NCBI GenBank assembly: GCA_016290175.1
Contig: JAEETD010000023.1
Span: forward strand, 1-38,717
Direction: 5' to 3'
DNA: 38,717 nt
From: Prevotella sp.
GTDB lineage: Bacteria; Bacteroidota; Bacteroidia; Bacteroidales; Bacteroidaceae
Position 1 is the first letter of the stretch. The number at the start of each line of letters is the position of its first letter. Below the pieces are notes generated by a model. The model saw only the letters and a program-made list of their open reading frames with translations. It was not told the DNA's origin and ran no database searches. Positions 8,080 through 16,583 of this stretch are shown here, in pieces. Both the position numbers and the translations under genes were made by a program.

Positions 8080-11000
8080 TTAATTGTTGTATTCCTGCCA
8101 GCTCTTGATCTTCACGTCATCAAGGTCCATAGCGGTGAAGGCCTCGATGAAGGCCTTGGCCAGACGGACGTTGGTCATCAGAGGAATATTGTGATCGATG
8201 GCACCACGACGGATCTTGTATCCGTTGGTGAGCTCACGGGAGGTGTGGTTCTTAGGCACATTGATCACGAGACCTACCTTGTGCTGGGAGATGAGATCCA
8301 TCACGTTGTCGCCCTCCTCATCAGGCCAAGCCACGCTGATGGCCTTCACGCCATTGTCGTTGAAGAACTTGGCTGTTCCACCAGTGGCGTAGATTGTATA
8401 ACCCTTCTTGGCTAACTGCTGGGCAGGCTCGAGCAGAGAAACCTTACCCTTGGCACCACCAGACGAGATGAGCACGGCATCCTTCGGAATAGAGTAGCCT
8501 GTAGCGATCAGTGAGTTGAGCATGGCCTCGTTGAGGTCGTCGCCCAAGCAGCCAACCTCACCCGTAGAACTCATGTCGACACCAAGCACAGGGTCGGCAT
8601 TCTGCAGACGGGCGAATGAGAACTGTGAGGCCTTCACACCGATGCGGTCGATGTCGAACTCACTCTTCTCAGGCTTCTGATAAGGAGCATCGAGCATGAT
8701 CTTCGTAGCTGTCTCGATGAAGTTACGCTTCAGGATCTTCGATACGAAGGGGAATGAACGCGATGCACGGAGGTTACACTCGATGACCTTCACCTCGCGG
8801 TTCTTGGCAAGGAACTGGATATTGAACGGACCGCTGATGTTCAGCTCGGCAGCGATCTTATGGGCGATCTTCTTGATCTGGCGGATGGTAGAGAAGTAGA
8901 TGTGCTGTGCGGGGAACACCATTGTGGCATCACCAGAGTGCACACCGGCATATTCCACGTGCTCGGAAATGGCATACTCGATCACCTCACCCTTGTCGGC
9001 AACGGCGTCGAACTCAATCTCCTTGGTCTCGGTCATGAACTTAGATACCACCACGGGGAACTCCTTCGACACTTCGGTAGCCATATTCAAGAAGCGGTGC
9101 AGCTCCTCTTCATCGTAACATACGTTCATCGCAGCACCGGAGAGTACATACGAAGGACGCACAAGTACGGGATAGCCTACCTGCTCAACGAATTCCTTGA
9201 CATCCTCGAAGCTCGTCAATGCACGCCATGCTGGCTGGTCGATGCCCAGCTTATCGAGCATAGCCGAGAACTTGTCGCGGTTCTCTGCACGGTCGATATT
9301 CACAGGCGATGTTCCCAATACGGGCACACCCTGACGGTAGAGCTTCATAGCGAGGTTGTTAGGAATCTGACCACCTACAGAGACGATCACACCCTTAGGT
9401 TGTTCGAGATCGATGACATCGAGAACGCGCTCCAGTGAGAGCTCATCGAAGTAAAGACGGTCGCACATATCGTAGTCGGTAGATACGGTCTCGGGGTTGT
9501 AGTTGATCATGATCGACTTGTAACCCAGCTTGCGGGCTGTGTTGATGGCATTCACAGAACACCAGTCGAACTCAACTGAAGAACCAATGCGGTATGCGCC
9601 TGATCCTAAGACTACTACAGACTTCTCGTTATTGTAATAGTTGATGTCGTGGGCAGGCTTGTACTGTTCACCCTGAGGATTACCGAAAGCAGGTGTGTGG
9701 GTGTATGTGAAATAGAGGTAGTTCGTGAGCTCAGGATGTTCGGAGGCCACTGTGGGGATGCGCTTCACGCTAGGCATGATGCCCTTCTCCTTACGATACT
9801 TACGAACGGCCAGATTCTCTTTCTCCATGTTACCACCTTCGGGCTTCAGTACAAAGCGGGCGATCTGGAAGTCGCTGAATCCGCAGCGCTTCACCTCCAA
9901 CAGCAGTTCATCAGGCAACTCCTCGAGAGCGTTATATTTCTGTAACTCGTGCTTCAGGTCGACGATATGCTTTAAGCGCTCCAAGAACCAGATATCAATC
10001 TTTGTGAGTTCCTCGATGCGCTCGACTGAATAGCCCTCCTCAAGAGCCTGGGCAATAGCGAAGATACGCAGATCGGTAGGATTAGCCAGTTCCTCATCAA
10101 GGTTGTCGAACTTCGTGTGGTCATTACCCACGAAACCGTGCATACCCTGACCAATCATACGGAGACCCTTCTGCATCATCTCTTCGAACGAGCGGCCGAT
10201 ACTCATGATCTCACCCACTGACTTCATCGAAGAACCGATCTGACGGCTTACACCAGCAAATTTCGTCAAGTCCCAACGGGGAATCTTGCAGATCATATAG
10301 TCGAGGCTCGGAGCCACATACGCTGAAGAGGTGGTTCCCATCTCACCAATCTGGTCAAGGGTATAGCCTAGGGCAATCTTTGCTGCGACGAAAGCGAGGG
10401 GATAACCTGTGGCCTTAGAGGCAAGGGCTGAAGAACGCGAGAGACGGGCGTTGATCTCGATGATACGGTAGTCGTTGGTCTCTGCGTTGAAAGCGAACTG
10501 AATATTGCACTCGCCCACAATGCCGAGATGCTTCACACACTTGATGGTGAGTTCCTGCAGCATCTTCACCTGATCCTCGCGGAGTGAACAGGTAGGTGCT
10601 ACGACGATCGACTCACCCGTATGGATGCCGAGGGGATCGAAGTTCTCCATCGAGGCTACAGTGAAGCAACGGTCGTTGGCATCGCGGATGCACTCAAACT
10701 CAATCTCCTTCCAGCCTTTGAGGCTCTCTTCGACGAGAATCTGGGGAGCAAAGGTGAAGGCTGACTCTGCCAATTCGATGAAGCGCTTCTCGTCAGGACA
10801 GATACCTGAACCAAGACCACCGAGGGCGTAGGCAGAACGGATCATGATGGGGAAGCCGATCTCGTGGGCTGCCTTCAGCGCATCCTCCATCGACTCGACG
10901 GCATGGGATACAGGCACCTTCAGGTCGACCTCGGCCAGCTTTTTAACAAAAAGGTCGCGGTCCTCAGTATTCATGATGGCCTCGACACTTGTTCCTAAGA

Positions 11001-11337
11001 CTTCAACTCCGTATTCTTTCAGGGTACCATTCAGGTAAAGTTCTGTTCCGCAGTTCAACGCGGTCTGTCCTCCGAATGCCAAAAGGATGCCATCGGGCCG
11101 TTCCTTCTTGATGATTTCGGTGACGAAATGTGTATTTACTGGTTGGAAATACACCTTGTCTGCAATACCTTCACTTGTTTGGATGGTAGCGATGTTAGGG
11201 TTAACGAGTACACTCTTGATGCCTTCTTCTCGAAGTGCCTTTAATGCTTGTGAACCTGAGTAGTCAAACTCTCCTGCTTGTCCGATTTTCAAGGCACCCG
11301 ATCCGAGTACCAACACCTTTTTCAGTTCTTTTTTCAT
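8080..11337 (-). CDS. carB: Carbamoyl-phosphate synthase, large subunit
   Basis: 1085 residues, close to the 1073 of E. coli CarB. It makes carbamoyl phosphate from ammonia (delivered by the small subunit), bicarbonate and two ATP, for pyrimidine and arginine synthesis. The sequence shows two homologous ATP-grasp halves (each opening with V-L-G-S-G-A), a central oligomerisation region and a C-terminal MGS-like allosteric domain (from about residue 940, with Y-A-T-G-G-T-A). I chose M at 11337 (M-K-K-E-L-K-K-V-L-V-L-G): the 17 residues that can be read upstream overlap the promoter. carA is not adjacent and is not in this window. yigZ follows on the same strand. Confidence 0.97.
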   Translation of the reverse strand: MKKELKKVLVLGSGALKIGQAGEFDYSGSQALKALREEGIKSVLVNPNIATIQTSEGIADKVYFQPVNTHFVTEIIKKERPDGILLAFGGQTALNCGTELYLNGTLKEYGVEVLGTSVEAIMNTEDRDLFVKKLAEVDLKVPVSHAVESMEDALKAAHEIGFPIMIRSAYALGGLGSGICPDEKRFIELAESAFTFAPQILVEESLKGWKEIEFECIRDANDRCFTVASMENFDPLGIHTGESIVVAPTCSLREDQVKMLQELTIKCVKHLGIVGECNIQFAFNAETNDYRIIEINARLSRSSALASKATGYPLAFVAAKIALGYTLDQIGEMGTTSSAYVAPSLDYMICKIPRWDLTKFAGVSRQIGSSMKSVGEIMSIGRSFEEMMQKGLRMIGQGMHGFVGNDHTKFDNLDEELANPTDLRIFAIAQALEEGYSVERIEELTKIDIWFLERLKHIVDLKHELQKYNALEELPDELLLEVKRCGFSDFQIARFVLKPEGGNMEKENLAVRKYRKEKGIMPSVKRIPTVASEHPELTNYLYFTYTHTPAFGNPQGEQYKPAHDINYYNNEKSVVVLGSGAYRIGSSVEFDWCSVNAINTARKLGYKSIMINYNPETVSTDYDMCDRLYFDELSLERVLDVIDLEQPKGVIVSVGGQIPNNLAMKLYRQGVPVLGTSPVNIDRAENRDKFSAMLDKLGIDQPAWRALTSFEDVKEFVEQVGYPVLVRPSYVLSGAAMNVCYDEEELHRFLNMATEVSKEFPVVVSKFMTETKEIEFDAVADKGEVIEYAISEHVEYAGVHSGDATMVFPAQHIYFSTIRQIKKIAHKIAAELNISGPFNIQFLAKNREVKVIECNLRASRSFPFVSKILKRNFIETATKIMLDAPYQKPEKSEFDIDRIGVKASQFSFARLQNADPVLGVDMSSTGEVGCLGDDLNEAMLNSLIATGYSIPKDAVLISSGGAKGKVSLLEPAQQLAKKGYTIYATGGTAKFFNDNGVKAISVAWPDEEGDNVMDLISQHKVGLVINVPKNHTSRELTNGYKIRRGAIDHNIPLMTNVRLAKAFIEAFTAMDLDDVKIKSWQEYNN

Positions 11338-11377
11338 TTTTGGGTTGATTTTGATATCCTTGTTCTTAAATCGCGTG

Positions 11378-11408
11378 CAAAGGTACATAGAAATTCTGAT
11401 TTATCAAT
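11378..11408 (-). promoter_or_regulatory. carB promoter
   Basis: On the - strand ATTG (11405-11408, one mismatch to TTTG) is followed after 19 nt by TACCTTTG (11378-11385). The start codon lies 40 nt downstream of the -7 box. No pyrimidine or arginine operator could be recognised by eye. Confidence 0.7.
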
Positions 11409-11473
11409 CATTTCTTCAAGGAAAATTTTGCTATTTAAAGTATTTTGAATAATTACTGAATATTTACTGAATC

Positions 11474-12001
11474 CTAATCGCTGTCGGTGGCTCTTAGGAT
11501 GATGCTCGTAGCACCGATGGTGAAGAGTGTGCCGTCATCGATGATGCGCCGTTCCTTGGGAGAGAGTTCTACATTGTCGACAAAGGTGCCCGTATTGCTG
11601 TTGTTGTCCTTGAGGGTGTAACGTAATCCGCCTTTCTTGTCTCTCGAGACGGTGATGGTGCAGTGATTGAGATCAACGCTGGGGTCTACGGTCTCAAAGG
11701 TGCAATTGGCAGGATTGCCCTTCTGGTAACGCCCGATCACATTGTCGCCCATCTTCAAGGGTATCACTTGTTTATAATGGAATACATTTTCTATGATGAC
11801 TACCGATCCGCAACCTTCTTCATTAGCCTGTTCATCGGGGTTCTCGTCTTTCTGACGGTTCTTCAGTTTGCTCACGCCCATGCGGATGCCAAACTCCTTG
11901 CCACAATCGGGACACTTGAAGACCAGCGATTGTCCGGCTTCATACTGGGTCTCGTCGAAAGTGATGTATTGGTCACACTTTGGGCACCGCACACGCTTCA
12001 T
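11474..12001 (-). CDS. Zinc-ribbon / FHA domain protein
   Basis: 175 residues from M at 12001 (M-K-R-V-R-C-P-K-C); a longer frame to 12061 would overlap the upstream gene by 56 nt and is rejected. Cys6, Cys9, Cys30 and Cys33 form a zinc ribbon like those at the start of many FHA and MJ0042-type proteins. Residues about 85-170 are a forkhead-associated domain: I-G-R, then N-H-C, then N-S-N-T-G-T-F-V-D-N, the pattern that reads phosphothreonine. It is cytoplasmic. It starts 4 nt after the stop of the HU/SPOR gene, so the two are translated as a unit. No Ser/Thr kinase is visible nearby. Confidence 0.88.
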   Translation of the reverse strand: MKRVRCPKCDQYITFDETQYEAGQSLVFKCPDCGKEFGIRMGVSKLKNRQKDENPDEQANEEGCGSVVIIENVFHYKQVIPLKMGDNVIGRYQKGNPANCTFETVDPSVDLNHCTITVSRDKKGGLRYTLKDNNSNTGTFVDNVELSPKERRIIDDGTLFTIGATSIILRATDSD

Positions 12002-12005
12002 ACGC

Positions 12006-13037
12006 TCAGACCTTCTCTTTAAGTTTGAGCACCCAGGCCTCTTCGAAACCTTTGTTGTCACGAATACGGTTCAGACGGTTATAGGCGGCGTTCTGGGTCT
12101 CAAAATGACCGCAGACCACACGTGTCACATTGTTGCGGATGAAAATCTCTGCCTCTGTGAAGCCACGCTTATGCAACTCGTCGACGAATGCTTGTGCATT
12201 CTTCATCGTTACATAGCTGGCCAGAACGATGCAGTAACCTTTCTTCTCGGTTTCGGGTTGTGCAACAACGGAGTCTTTCTTAACTTCAGCCACAGTCTTG
12301 TTGACAACAGTGGTGTCAGGGGTGATCTTCAAAGTGGTATCGGGTTTCACGGCAGGCTTATGGGACTTCTGTACGAGCAAGGGATTGTTCAGTCCTCCTA
12401 TGTTAATCTGCGTGGAATCGCTGTTGCTGACAGGTGTGGTCATCAGGAAGAAGGCCAGAACGGCTGCGGCGATGGCCACCGTATTACGGATCCAAGACAT
12501 CTTGATGACCAGGGCGCGCTCTTCATCTTCCTCATCATCAGTTGTCATACTCACGTGTACAGGAGAAGCGACTGTTTCCTCAGCCTCTGTCTTCTCTACT
12601 TCCACGGGCACAGGTGTAGCGACGGTCTTCATTTCAAAGGTGCTGAGCCCGTAGAGTTCAGGTGTCAGAATACCGGCCTCACAGGGAGAGAAGATGTATT
12701 TTCCTTCCTCATTCAGCGAGAGTTCGCCTATGTCGTTCAGTTCATAACAGCCTGCGGCCTCAATGTGCTGCTTCAGCTCTTCTACCTCGCTCTCAATCCT
12801 GCGCAGGGCTTCGGGGTAGCTGATATCGTAGGCTTCGATATACGACTGCACGAGCAGTGAGTCGTTCATCGTCAGCTGCGGATTAAAGCCCAAGGTTCGC
12901 AATGGTGGGAGGAACATCTGGTCGTCTGCGTCATAGCGGGCCTCTACATGATGGGTCATAAATCCCCCAAGACCAGGCACTATCACGCAGTCATTGCTGA
13001 GCAAAAGTATCTCGATATGTCTGTCCAATTCAATCAT
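12006..13037 (-). CDS. HU-CCDC81-like / SPOR domain membrane protein
   Basis: 343 residues from M at 13037 (M-I-E-L-D-R-H-I-E); an earlier Met lies upstream of the -7 box and cannot be the start. Residues 1-130 resemble the Bacteroidota HU-CCDC81 module (I-V-P-G-L-G-G-F near the start). A charged linker follows, one transmembrane segment at about 184-203, a long Thr/Val/Lys-rich stretch and a SPOR domain at about 262-340 (Y-C-I-V-L-A-S-Y). SPOR domains bind denuded septal peptidoglycan, so the protein probably links a cytoplasmic DNA- or filament-binding module to the division site; that link is inference. It heads an operon with the FHA protein. Confidence 0.88.
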   Translation of the reverse strand: MIELDRHIEILLLSNDCVIVPGLGGFMTHHVEARYDADDQMFLPPLRTLGFNPQLTMNDSLLVQSYIEAYDISYPEALRRIESEVEELKQHIEAAGCYELNDIGELSLNEEGKYIFSPCEAGILTPELYGLSTFEMKTVATPVPVEVEKTEAEETVASPVHVSMTTDDEEDEERALVIKMSWIRNTVAIAAAVLAFFLMTTPVSNSDSTQINIGGLNNPLLVQKSHKPAVKPDTTLKITPDTTVVNKTVAEVKKDSVVAQPETEKKGYCIVLASYVTMKNAQAFVDELHKRGFTEAEIFIRNNVTRVVCGHFETQNAAYNRLNRIRDNKGFEEAWVLKLKEKV

Positions 13038-13042
13038 GTGTG

Positions 13043-13074
13043 CAAAATTAATTCTTTTTTCTGAGAAAAACAAA
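13043..13074 (-). promoter_or_regulatory. Promoter of HU/SPOR-FHA operon
   Basis: On the - strand TTTG (13071-13074), 20 nt, then TAATTTTG (13043-13050). The -7 box ends only 5 nt before the ATG, so the transcript should be leaderless or nearly so. Confidence 0.8.
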
Positions 13075-13092
13075 TAAAAAGTACCTTAAAAT

Positions 13093-13124
13093 TGCGTATA
13101 AATGATTTTTTTGATGTAACTTTG
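13093..13124 (+). promoter_or_regulatory. rfbC-ugd promoter
   Basis: TAACTTTG (13117-13124) is a good -7 box 17 nt before the rfbC ATG. The only -33 candidate is a TTG-containing stretch about 22 nt upstream, which is weak. It is divergent from the HU/SPOR promoter, with about 66 nt between the two -7 boxes. Confidence 0.6.
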
Positions 13125-13141
13125 CATCCAAATTCGAAAAT

Positions 13142-13690
13142 ATGGATTATATCAAGACTGAAATAGACGGTGTTTTTATCATTGAACCGCGTGTTTTTAG
13201 TGATGCCCGAGGCTATTTTATGGAAGCTTGGAAAGAGGAGGAGTTTAATGAGCACATTGGTCCTGTGAAGTTCATTCAGGACAATGAGTCTAAGTCATCC
13301 TATGGTGTCCTTCGTGGTCTGCATTACCAGAAAGGAGCCTATTCACAGTCCAAGCTCGTCAGGGTCATCAAGGGACGTGTGCTTGATGTGGCGGTGGATA
13401 TCCGCAAGTCCAGTCCTACTTTCGGAAAGCATGTGATGGTGGAGCTGAGTGAAGACAATAAACGTCAGTTCTTCATCCCTCGCGGCTTTGCCCATGGATT
13501 CCTGGTATTGAGTGAGGAGGCCATCTTCACATATAAGGTGGATAATCCTTATGCCCCCTCACAGGAAGCCGGTATCTGCTGGAATGATCCCGCGCTCGCC
13601 ATTGAGTGGCCTATCGACCCTGCTGTAGTCCAAACGAGTGAGAAAGATTTAAAGCAGCCCTTGCTGAAAGATGCAGAACTGTTTGATTAA
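13142..13690 (+). CDS. rfbC: dTDP-4-dehydrorhamnose 3,5-epimerase
   Basis: 182 residues, full family length. It epimerises C3 and C5 of dTDP-4-keto-6-deoxyglucose, the third step of dTDP-rhamnose synthesis. The cupin core is clear: D-A-R-G-Y-F near the start, G-V-L-R-G-L-H61-Y-Q with the catalytic His, then V-L-D-V-A-V-D-I-R and F-A-H-G-F. It is cytoplasmic. rfbA, rfbB and rfbD are not in the window, so the rest of the pathway is elsewhere. The gene is followed after 15 nt by ugd, pointing to shared supply of sugar nucleotides for surface polysaccharide. Confidence 0.95.
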   Translation: MDYIKTEIDGVFIIEPRVFSDARGYFMEAWKEEEFNEHIGPVKFIQDNESKSSYGVLRGLHYQKGAYSQSKLVRVIKGRVLDVAVDIRKSSPTFGKHVMVELSEDNKRQFFIPRGFAHGFLVLSEEAIFTYKVDNPYAPSQEAGICWNDPALAIEWPIDPAVVQTSEKDLKQPLLKDAELFD

Positions 13691-13705
13691 CAACTATTTA
13701 TTATC

Positions 13706-15025
13706 ATGAATATTGCAATTGTAGGAACGGGTTATGTAGGTCTTGTATCAGGTACATGCTTTGCTGATACAGGTGCCAATGTGACTTGTGTTGATGTAGA
13801 CGCCAATAAGATCGAGCGTCTACAAGAGGGTATCATCCCCATTTATGAACCAGGTCTTGATGAGCTGGTGAAGAAGAATGTTGCCGCCGGACGTTTGAAA
13901 TTCACGACCGATCTGGCCTCAGTGCTGAATGACGTGGAGATTGTCTTCTCCGCAGTGGGTACACCGCCCGATGAAGACGGTAGTGCAGATCTTAAATATG
14001 TACTGCAGGTGGCAAAGACTATCGGAGAGAATCTTAATAAGTATGTGGTGGTGGTCACCAAGTCTACGGTACCTGTTGGAACTGCTAAAAAGGTGCGCCA
14101 GACCATCGAGAACGAACTGGCCAGACGTGGTGTGGATATTGAGTTCGATGTGGCTTCCAATCCGGAGTTCCTTAAGGAGGGTAACGCCATCAAGGACTTT
14201 ATGTCACCCGACCGTGTGGTGGTAGGTGTAGAGAGCGAGCATGCCAAGAAGGTGCTCACCAAGCTCTATAAGCCTTTCCTCATCAACAATTTCCGCGTGA
14301 TCTTTATGGATATCCCTTCGGCTGAGATGACGAAATATGCTGCCAACTCTATGTTGGCAACGCGTATATCCTTTATGAACGACATTGCTAATTTATGCGA
14401 GCGCGTGGGCGCGGATGTAAATATGGTGCGCGCGGGAATAGGTTCTGATACCCGTATCGGACGTAAGTTCCTCTATGCCGGCTGTGGCTATGGTGGCTCA
14501 TGCTTCCCCAAGGACGTAAAGGCTCTCATCAAGACGGCCGATCAGAATGGCTATTCTATGGAGGTGCTCAAGGCTGTTGAGCGGGTGAATGAGCGTCAGA
14601 AGAGCGTACTTTTCGAGAAACTCGTGAAGGCTTTTGGCAGCGAGGAATCTCTGAAGGGCAAGACCATCGCTATGTGGGGTCTCTCCTTCAAGCCCGAAAC
14701 TGATGATATGCGTGAGTCGACGGCATTGGTGATGATCGACAAACTGCTTGCTGCAGGCTGTCAGATCCGTGTCTACGACCCAGTGGCGATGGAAGAGTGT
14801 AAGCGTCGTATCGGTGATGCTGTCGTCTACTGTCGCGATATGTACGATGCCGTGCTTGATGCCGATGCCCTGTTGCTACTCACGGAGTGGAAGGAATTCC
14901 GTCTGCCGGGTTGGGGTGTCATCAGGAAAGCGATGAAACAGCCGCTGGTCATCGACGGACGCAATATTTTCGATACTGAAGAGCTCGACGAAAACGGCTT
15001 TGAGTATCACTGTATAGGTAAATGA
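13706..15025 (+). CDS. ugd: UDP-glucose 6-dehydrogenase
   Basis: 439 residues. It oxidises UDP-glucose to UDP-glucuronate with 2 NAD+. Visible are the N-terminal Rossmann motif V-G-T-G-Y-V-G-L, the central G-G-S-C266-F-P-K-D with the catalytic Cys, and the C-terminal G-L-S-F-K-P-E-T-D-D-M-R-E-S. It belongs to the UDP-glucose/GDP-mannose dehydrogenase family; UDP-glucose as substrate is the likely reading, but related dehydrogenases cannot be fully excluded. It is in an operon with rfbC and overlaps the lipoprotein gene downstream by 4 nt (ATGA), indicating coupled translation. Confidence 0.93.
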   Translation: MNIAIVGTGYVGLVSGTCFADTGANVTCVDVDANKIERLQEGIIPIYEPGLDELVKKNVAAGRLKFTTDLASVLNDVEIVFSAVGTPPDEDGSADLKYVLQVAKTIGENLNKYVVVVTKSTVPVGTAKKVRQTIENELARRGVDIEFDVASNPEFLKEGNAIKDFMSPDRVVVGVESEHAKKVLTKLYKPFLINNFRVIFMDIPSAEMTKYAANSMLATRISFMNDIANLCERVGADVNMVRAGIGSDTRIGRKFLYAGCGYGGSCFPKDVKALIKTADQNGYSMEVLKAVERVNERQKSVLFEKLVKAFGSEESLKGKTIAMWGLSFKPETDDMRESTALVMIDKLLAAGCQIRVYDPVAMEECKRRIGDAVVYCRDMYDAVLDADALLLLTEWKEFRLPGWGVIRKAMKQPLVIDGRNIFDTEELDENGFEYHCIGK

Positions 15026-15816
15026 AACAACTATCGATTATAATTCTATTGTTCCTGGCGCTTTGCAGCTGTGGTAACCGTTCTGCCAATGTCACTGCGA
15101 CAGAACAGGAGGAAGACCGTGAGCAGAAGGCGCTGTTGCAGGGTTTCTGGGTGGATGACGAATCGGAGGAGCTTGCCGTGCATGTTGAGGGCGATACCAT
15201 CTTCTATTCCGACTCCACCAGTATGCCTGCCTATTTCCGCATTGTGGGTGATTCGCTTGTCCTGGCATCAGGTGCCACCTATCATGTTGATCGTCTTACG
15301 CAGAATCTGTTCTGGTTTCACAATCAGAATGGCGATCTCGTGAAGTACCGTCGTAGCGACAATCCTGAAGAGGATTCTGCCTGGGTACATGATACGCCGC
15401 ATATCATGACCTATACCCATCAGGTGAAGACGGATTCCGTGGTGAGCTATGGCGGTGAGCGATACCATTGGTATATTGCCATCAACCCCACGAAATATAA
15501 GGTGGTGAAGCATTCCTATAGCGACGATGGTGTTGAAGTGGATAACGTTTATTACGACAACATCATGCATATCAGTGTCTATAAGGGTGCGCAGAAACTA
15601 TATTCCAGTGATTTCCGTAAGAGCCAGTACAGCAAGTATGTGCCTGCCGACTTCCTGGAGCAGGCGGTGCTGGGCAATATGGAGTTCAGCAGTATCGATG
15701 CGCAAGGCCTGCATTTCAATGCTACACTCTGTATCCCTGATGGTGCCAGCTGTTACCTCGTAGAGACCTTGATCTCCTACAAGGGCGAGCTGAAGATGAA
15801 GACCATCGAATATTAG
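15022..15816 (+). CDS. DUF4738-like lipoprotein
   Basis: 264 residues with a lipoprotein signal (hydrophobic run, then L-C-S-C17). The remainder resembles DUF4738, a Bacteroidales family of unknown role: an early E-L-A-V-H-V-E-G-D-T-I-F-Y-S-D stretch, a middle Y-H-W-Y-I-A-I-N, and a C-terminal L-V-E-T-L-I-S-Y. It is probably anchored in the outer or inner membrane facing the periplasm. It starts inside the last codons of ugd and converges with nudC so tightly that the two stop codons overlap (15813-15816). Confidence 0.82.
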   Translation: MKQLSIIILLFLALCSCGNRSANVTATEQEEDREQKALLQGFWVDDESEELAVHVEGDTIFYSDSTSMPAYFRIVGDSLVLASGATYHVDRLTQNLFWFHNQNGDLVKYRRSDNPEEDSAWVHDTPHIMTYTHQVKTDSVVSYGGERYHWYIAINPTKYKVVKHSYSDDGVEVDNVYYDNIMHISVYKGAQKLYSSDFRKSQYSKYVPADFLEQAVLGNMEFSSIDAQGLHFNATLCIPDGASCYLVETLISYKGELKMKTIEY

Positions 15817-16583
15817 TCGCCTGTCCAGGCGTCCAGCAGCATTCTGGCAATCGAAAGTTTTTCCGGGATATCGGGCAGGTTGTCCTTCTTAAACCATCCT
15901 CCTTTGGCAATCTCACTTTGTTGGAGGTGAATCTCACCTGAGACATAGTCTGCATTGAAGCCAACCATCAGCCCGCAAGGGTAGGGCCAGGGTTGTGAAC
16001 CGAAATAGCGGATATTGGTGATGGTGACGCCCGTCTCTTCAAGGGCCTCGCGGGCAACGGCCTCTTCAAGTGTTTCTCCAGTTTCTACGAATCCCGCCAC
16101 CAGTCCGTAGTAATCGCGCTTGAAATTCTTGGCACGCACCAACAGCACTTCATCGCCACGATGAATCAATACGATGACGGCTGTGGCCAGTTGTGGCCAG
16201 ATCTCCTTACCACACTCCGTACATTTCTTCGAGATATCCGTATCCATGCGCATCGGGGCACCACACACGCCGCAGTACTTCGTGTTTTGGTCCCAATACA
16301 ACAGTTCCTGACACTTACCAGCCTTCAGATAGAGCGCCTTCGTCAGTTTGAAGTAGCTCTGTCTCAGGGGACACATCTCATATCGCGGATGATTCACCAC
16401 TGGGGCATCGATGCGATAGGTCTTCACCACAGTACCATCGGCCATGGGTGTGATGTTCATCACGTTCGTCCAGGGCTTGACTTCCGTTGGGGCTTCCTCC
16501 TGAAGGGGGATGGTATAACTGCCATCAGCGCATTTCTCCAACAGCAGATCTTCCTTGCAAAAAACGAAATAGTAGATTTTCAT
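15813..16583 (-). CDS. nudC: NADH pyrophosphatase (NudC-type Nudix hydrolase)
   Basis: 256 residues, matching E. coli NudC (257). It hydrolyses NAD(H) to NMN(H) and AMP, and NudC enzymes also remove NAD caps from RNA. Seen: a four-Cys zinc ribbon (C-G-V-C and C-T-E-C), the full Nudix box G-F-V-E-T-G-E-x7-R-E-A-x-E-E-T-G-V, and the NudC-specific S-Q-P-W-P-Y-P. It is cytoplasmic. Its ATG overlaps the stop of the upstream 5'-nucleotidase by one base (TAATG), so the two are translationally coupled. Confidence 0.93.
   Translation of the reverse strand: MKIYYFVFCKEDLLLEKCADGSYTIPLQEEAPTEVKPWTNVMNITPMADGTVVKTYRIDAPVVNHPRYEMCPLRQSYFKLTKALYLKAGKCQELLYWDQNTKYCGVCGAPMRMDTDISKKCTECGKEIWPQLATAVIVLIHRGDEVLLVRAKNFKRDYYGLVAGFVETGETLEEAVAREALEETGVTITNIRYFGSQPWPYPCGLMVGFNADYVSGEIHLQQSEIAKGGWFKKDNLPDIPEKLSIARMLLDAWTGD

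Noticed and set aside
8860..9438. Long + strand open frame of 192 codons opposite carB
   Set aside because: It lies wholly antisense to a clear, essential gene and matches no family.
8080..11337. carAB operon
   Set aside because: carB is preceded by its own promoter and the FHA gene; no carA is present in the window.
11868..12860. 330-codon + strand frame opposite the FHA and HU/SPOR genes
   Set aside because: It spans two well-supported genes on the other strand, with low-complexity, Cys/His-rich translation typical of shadows.
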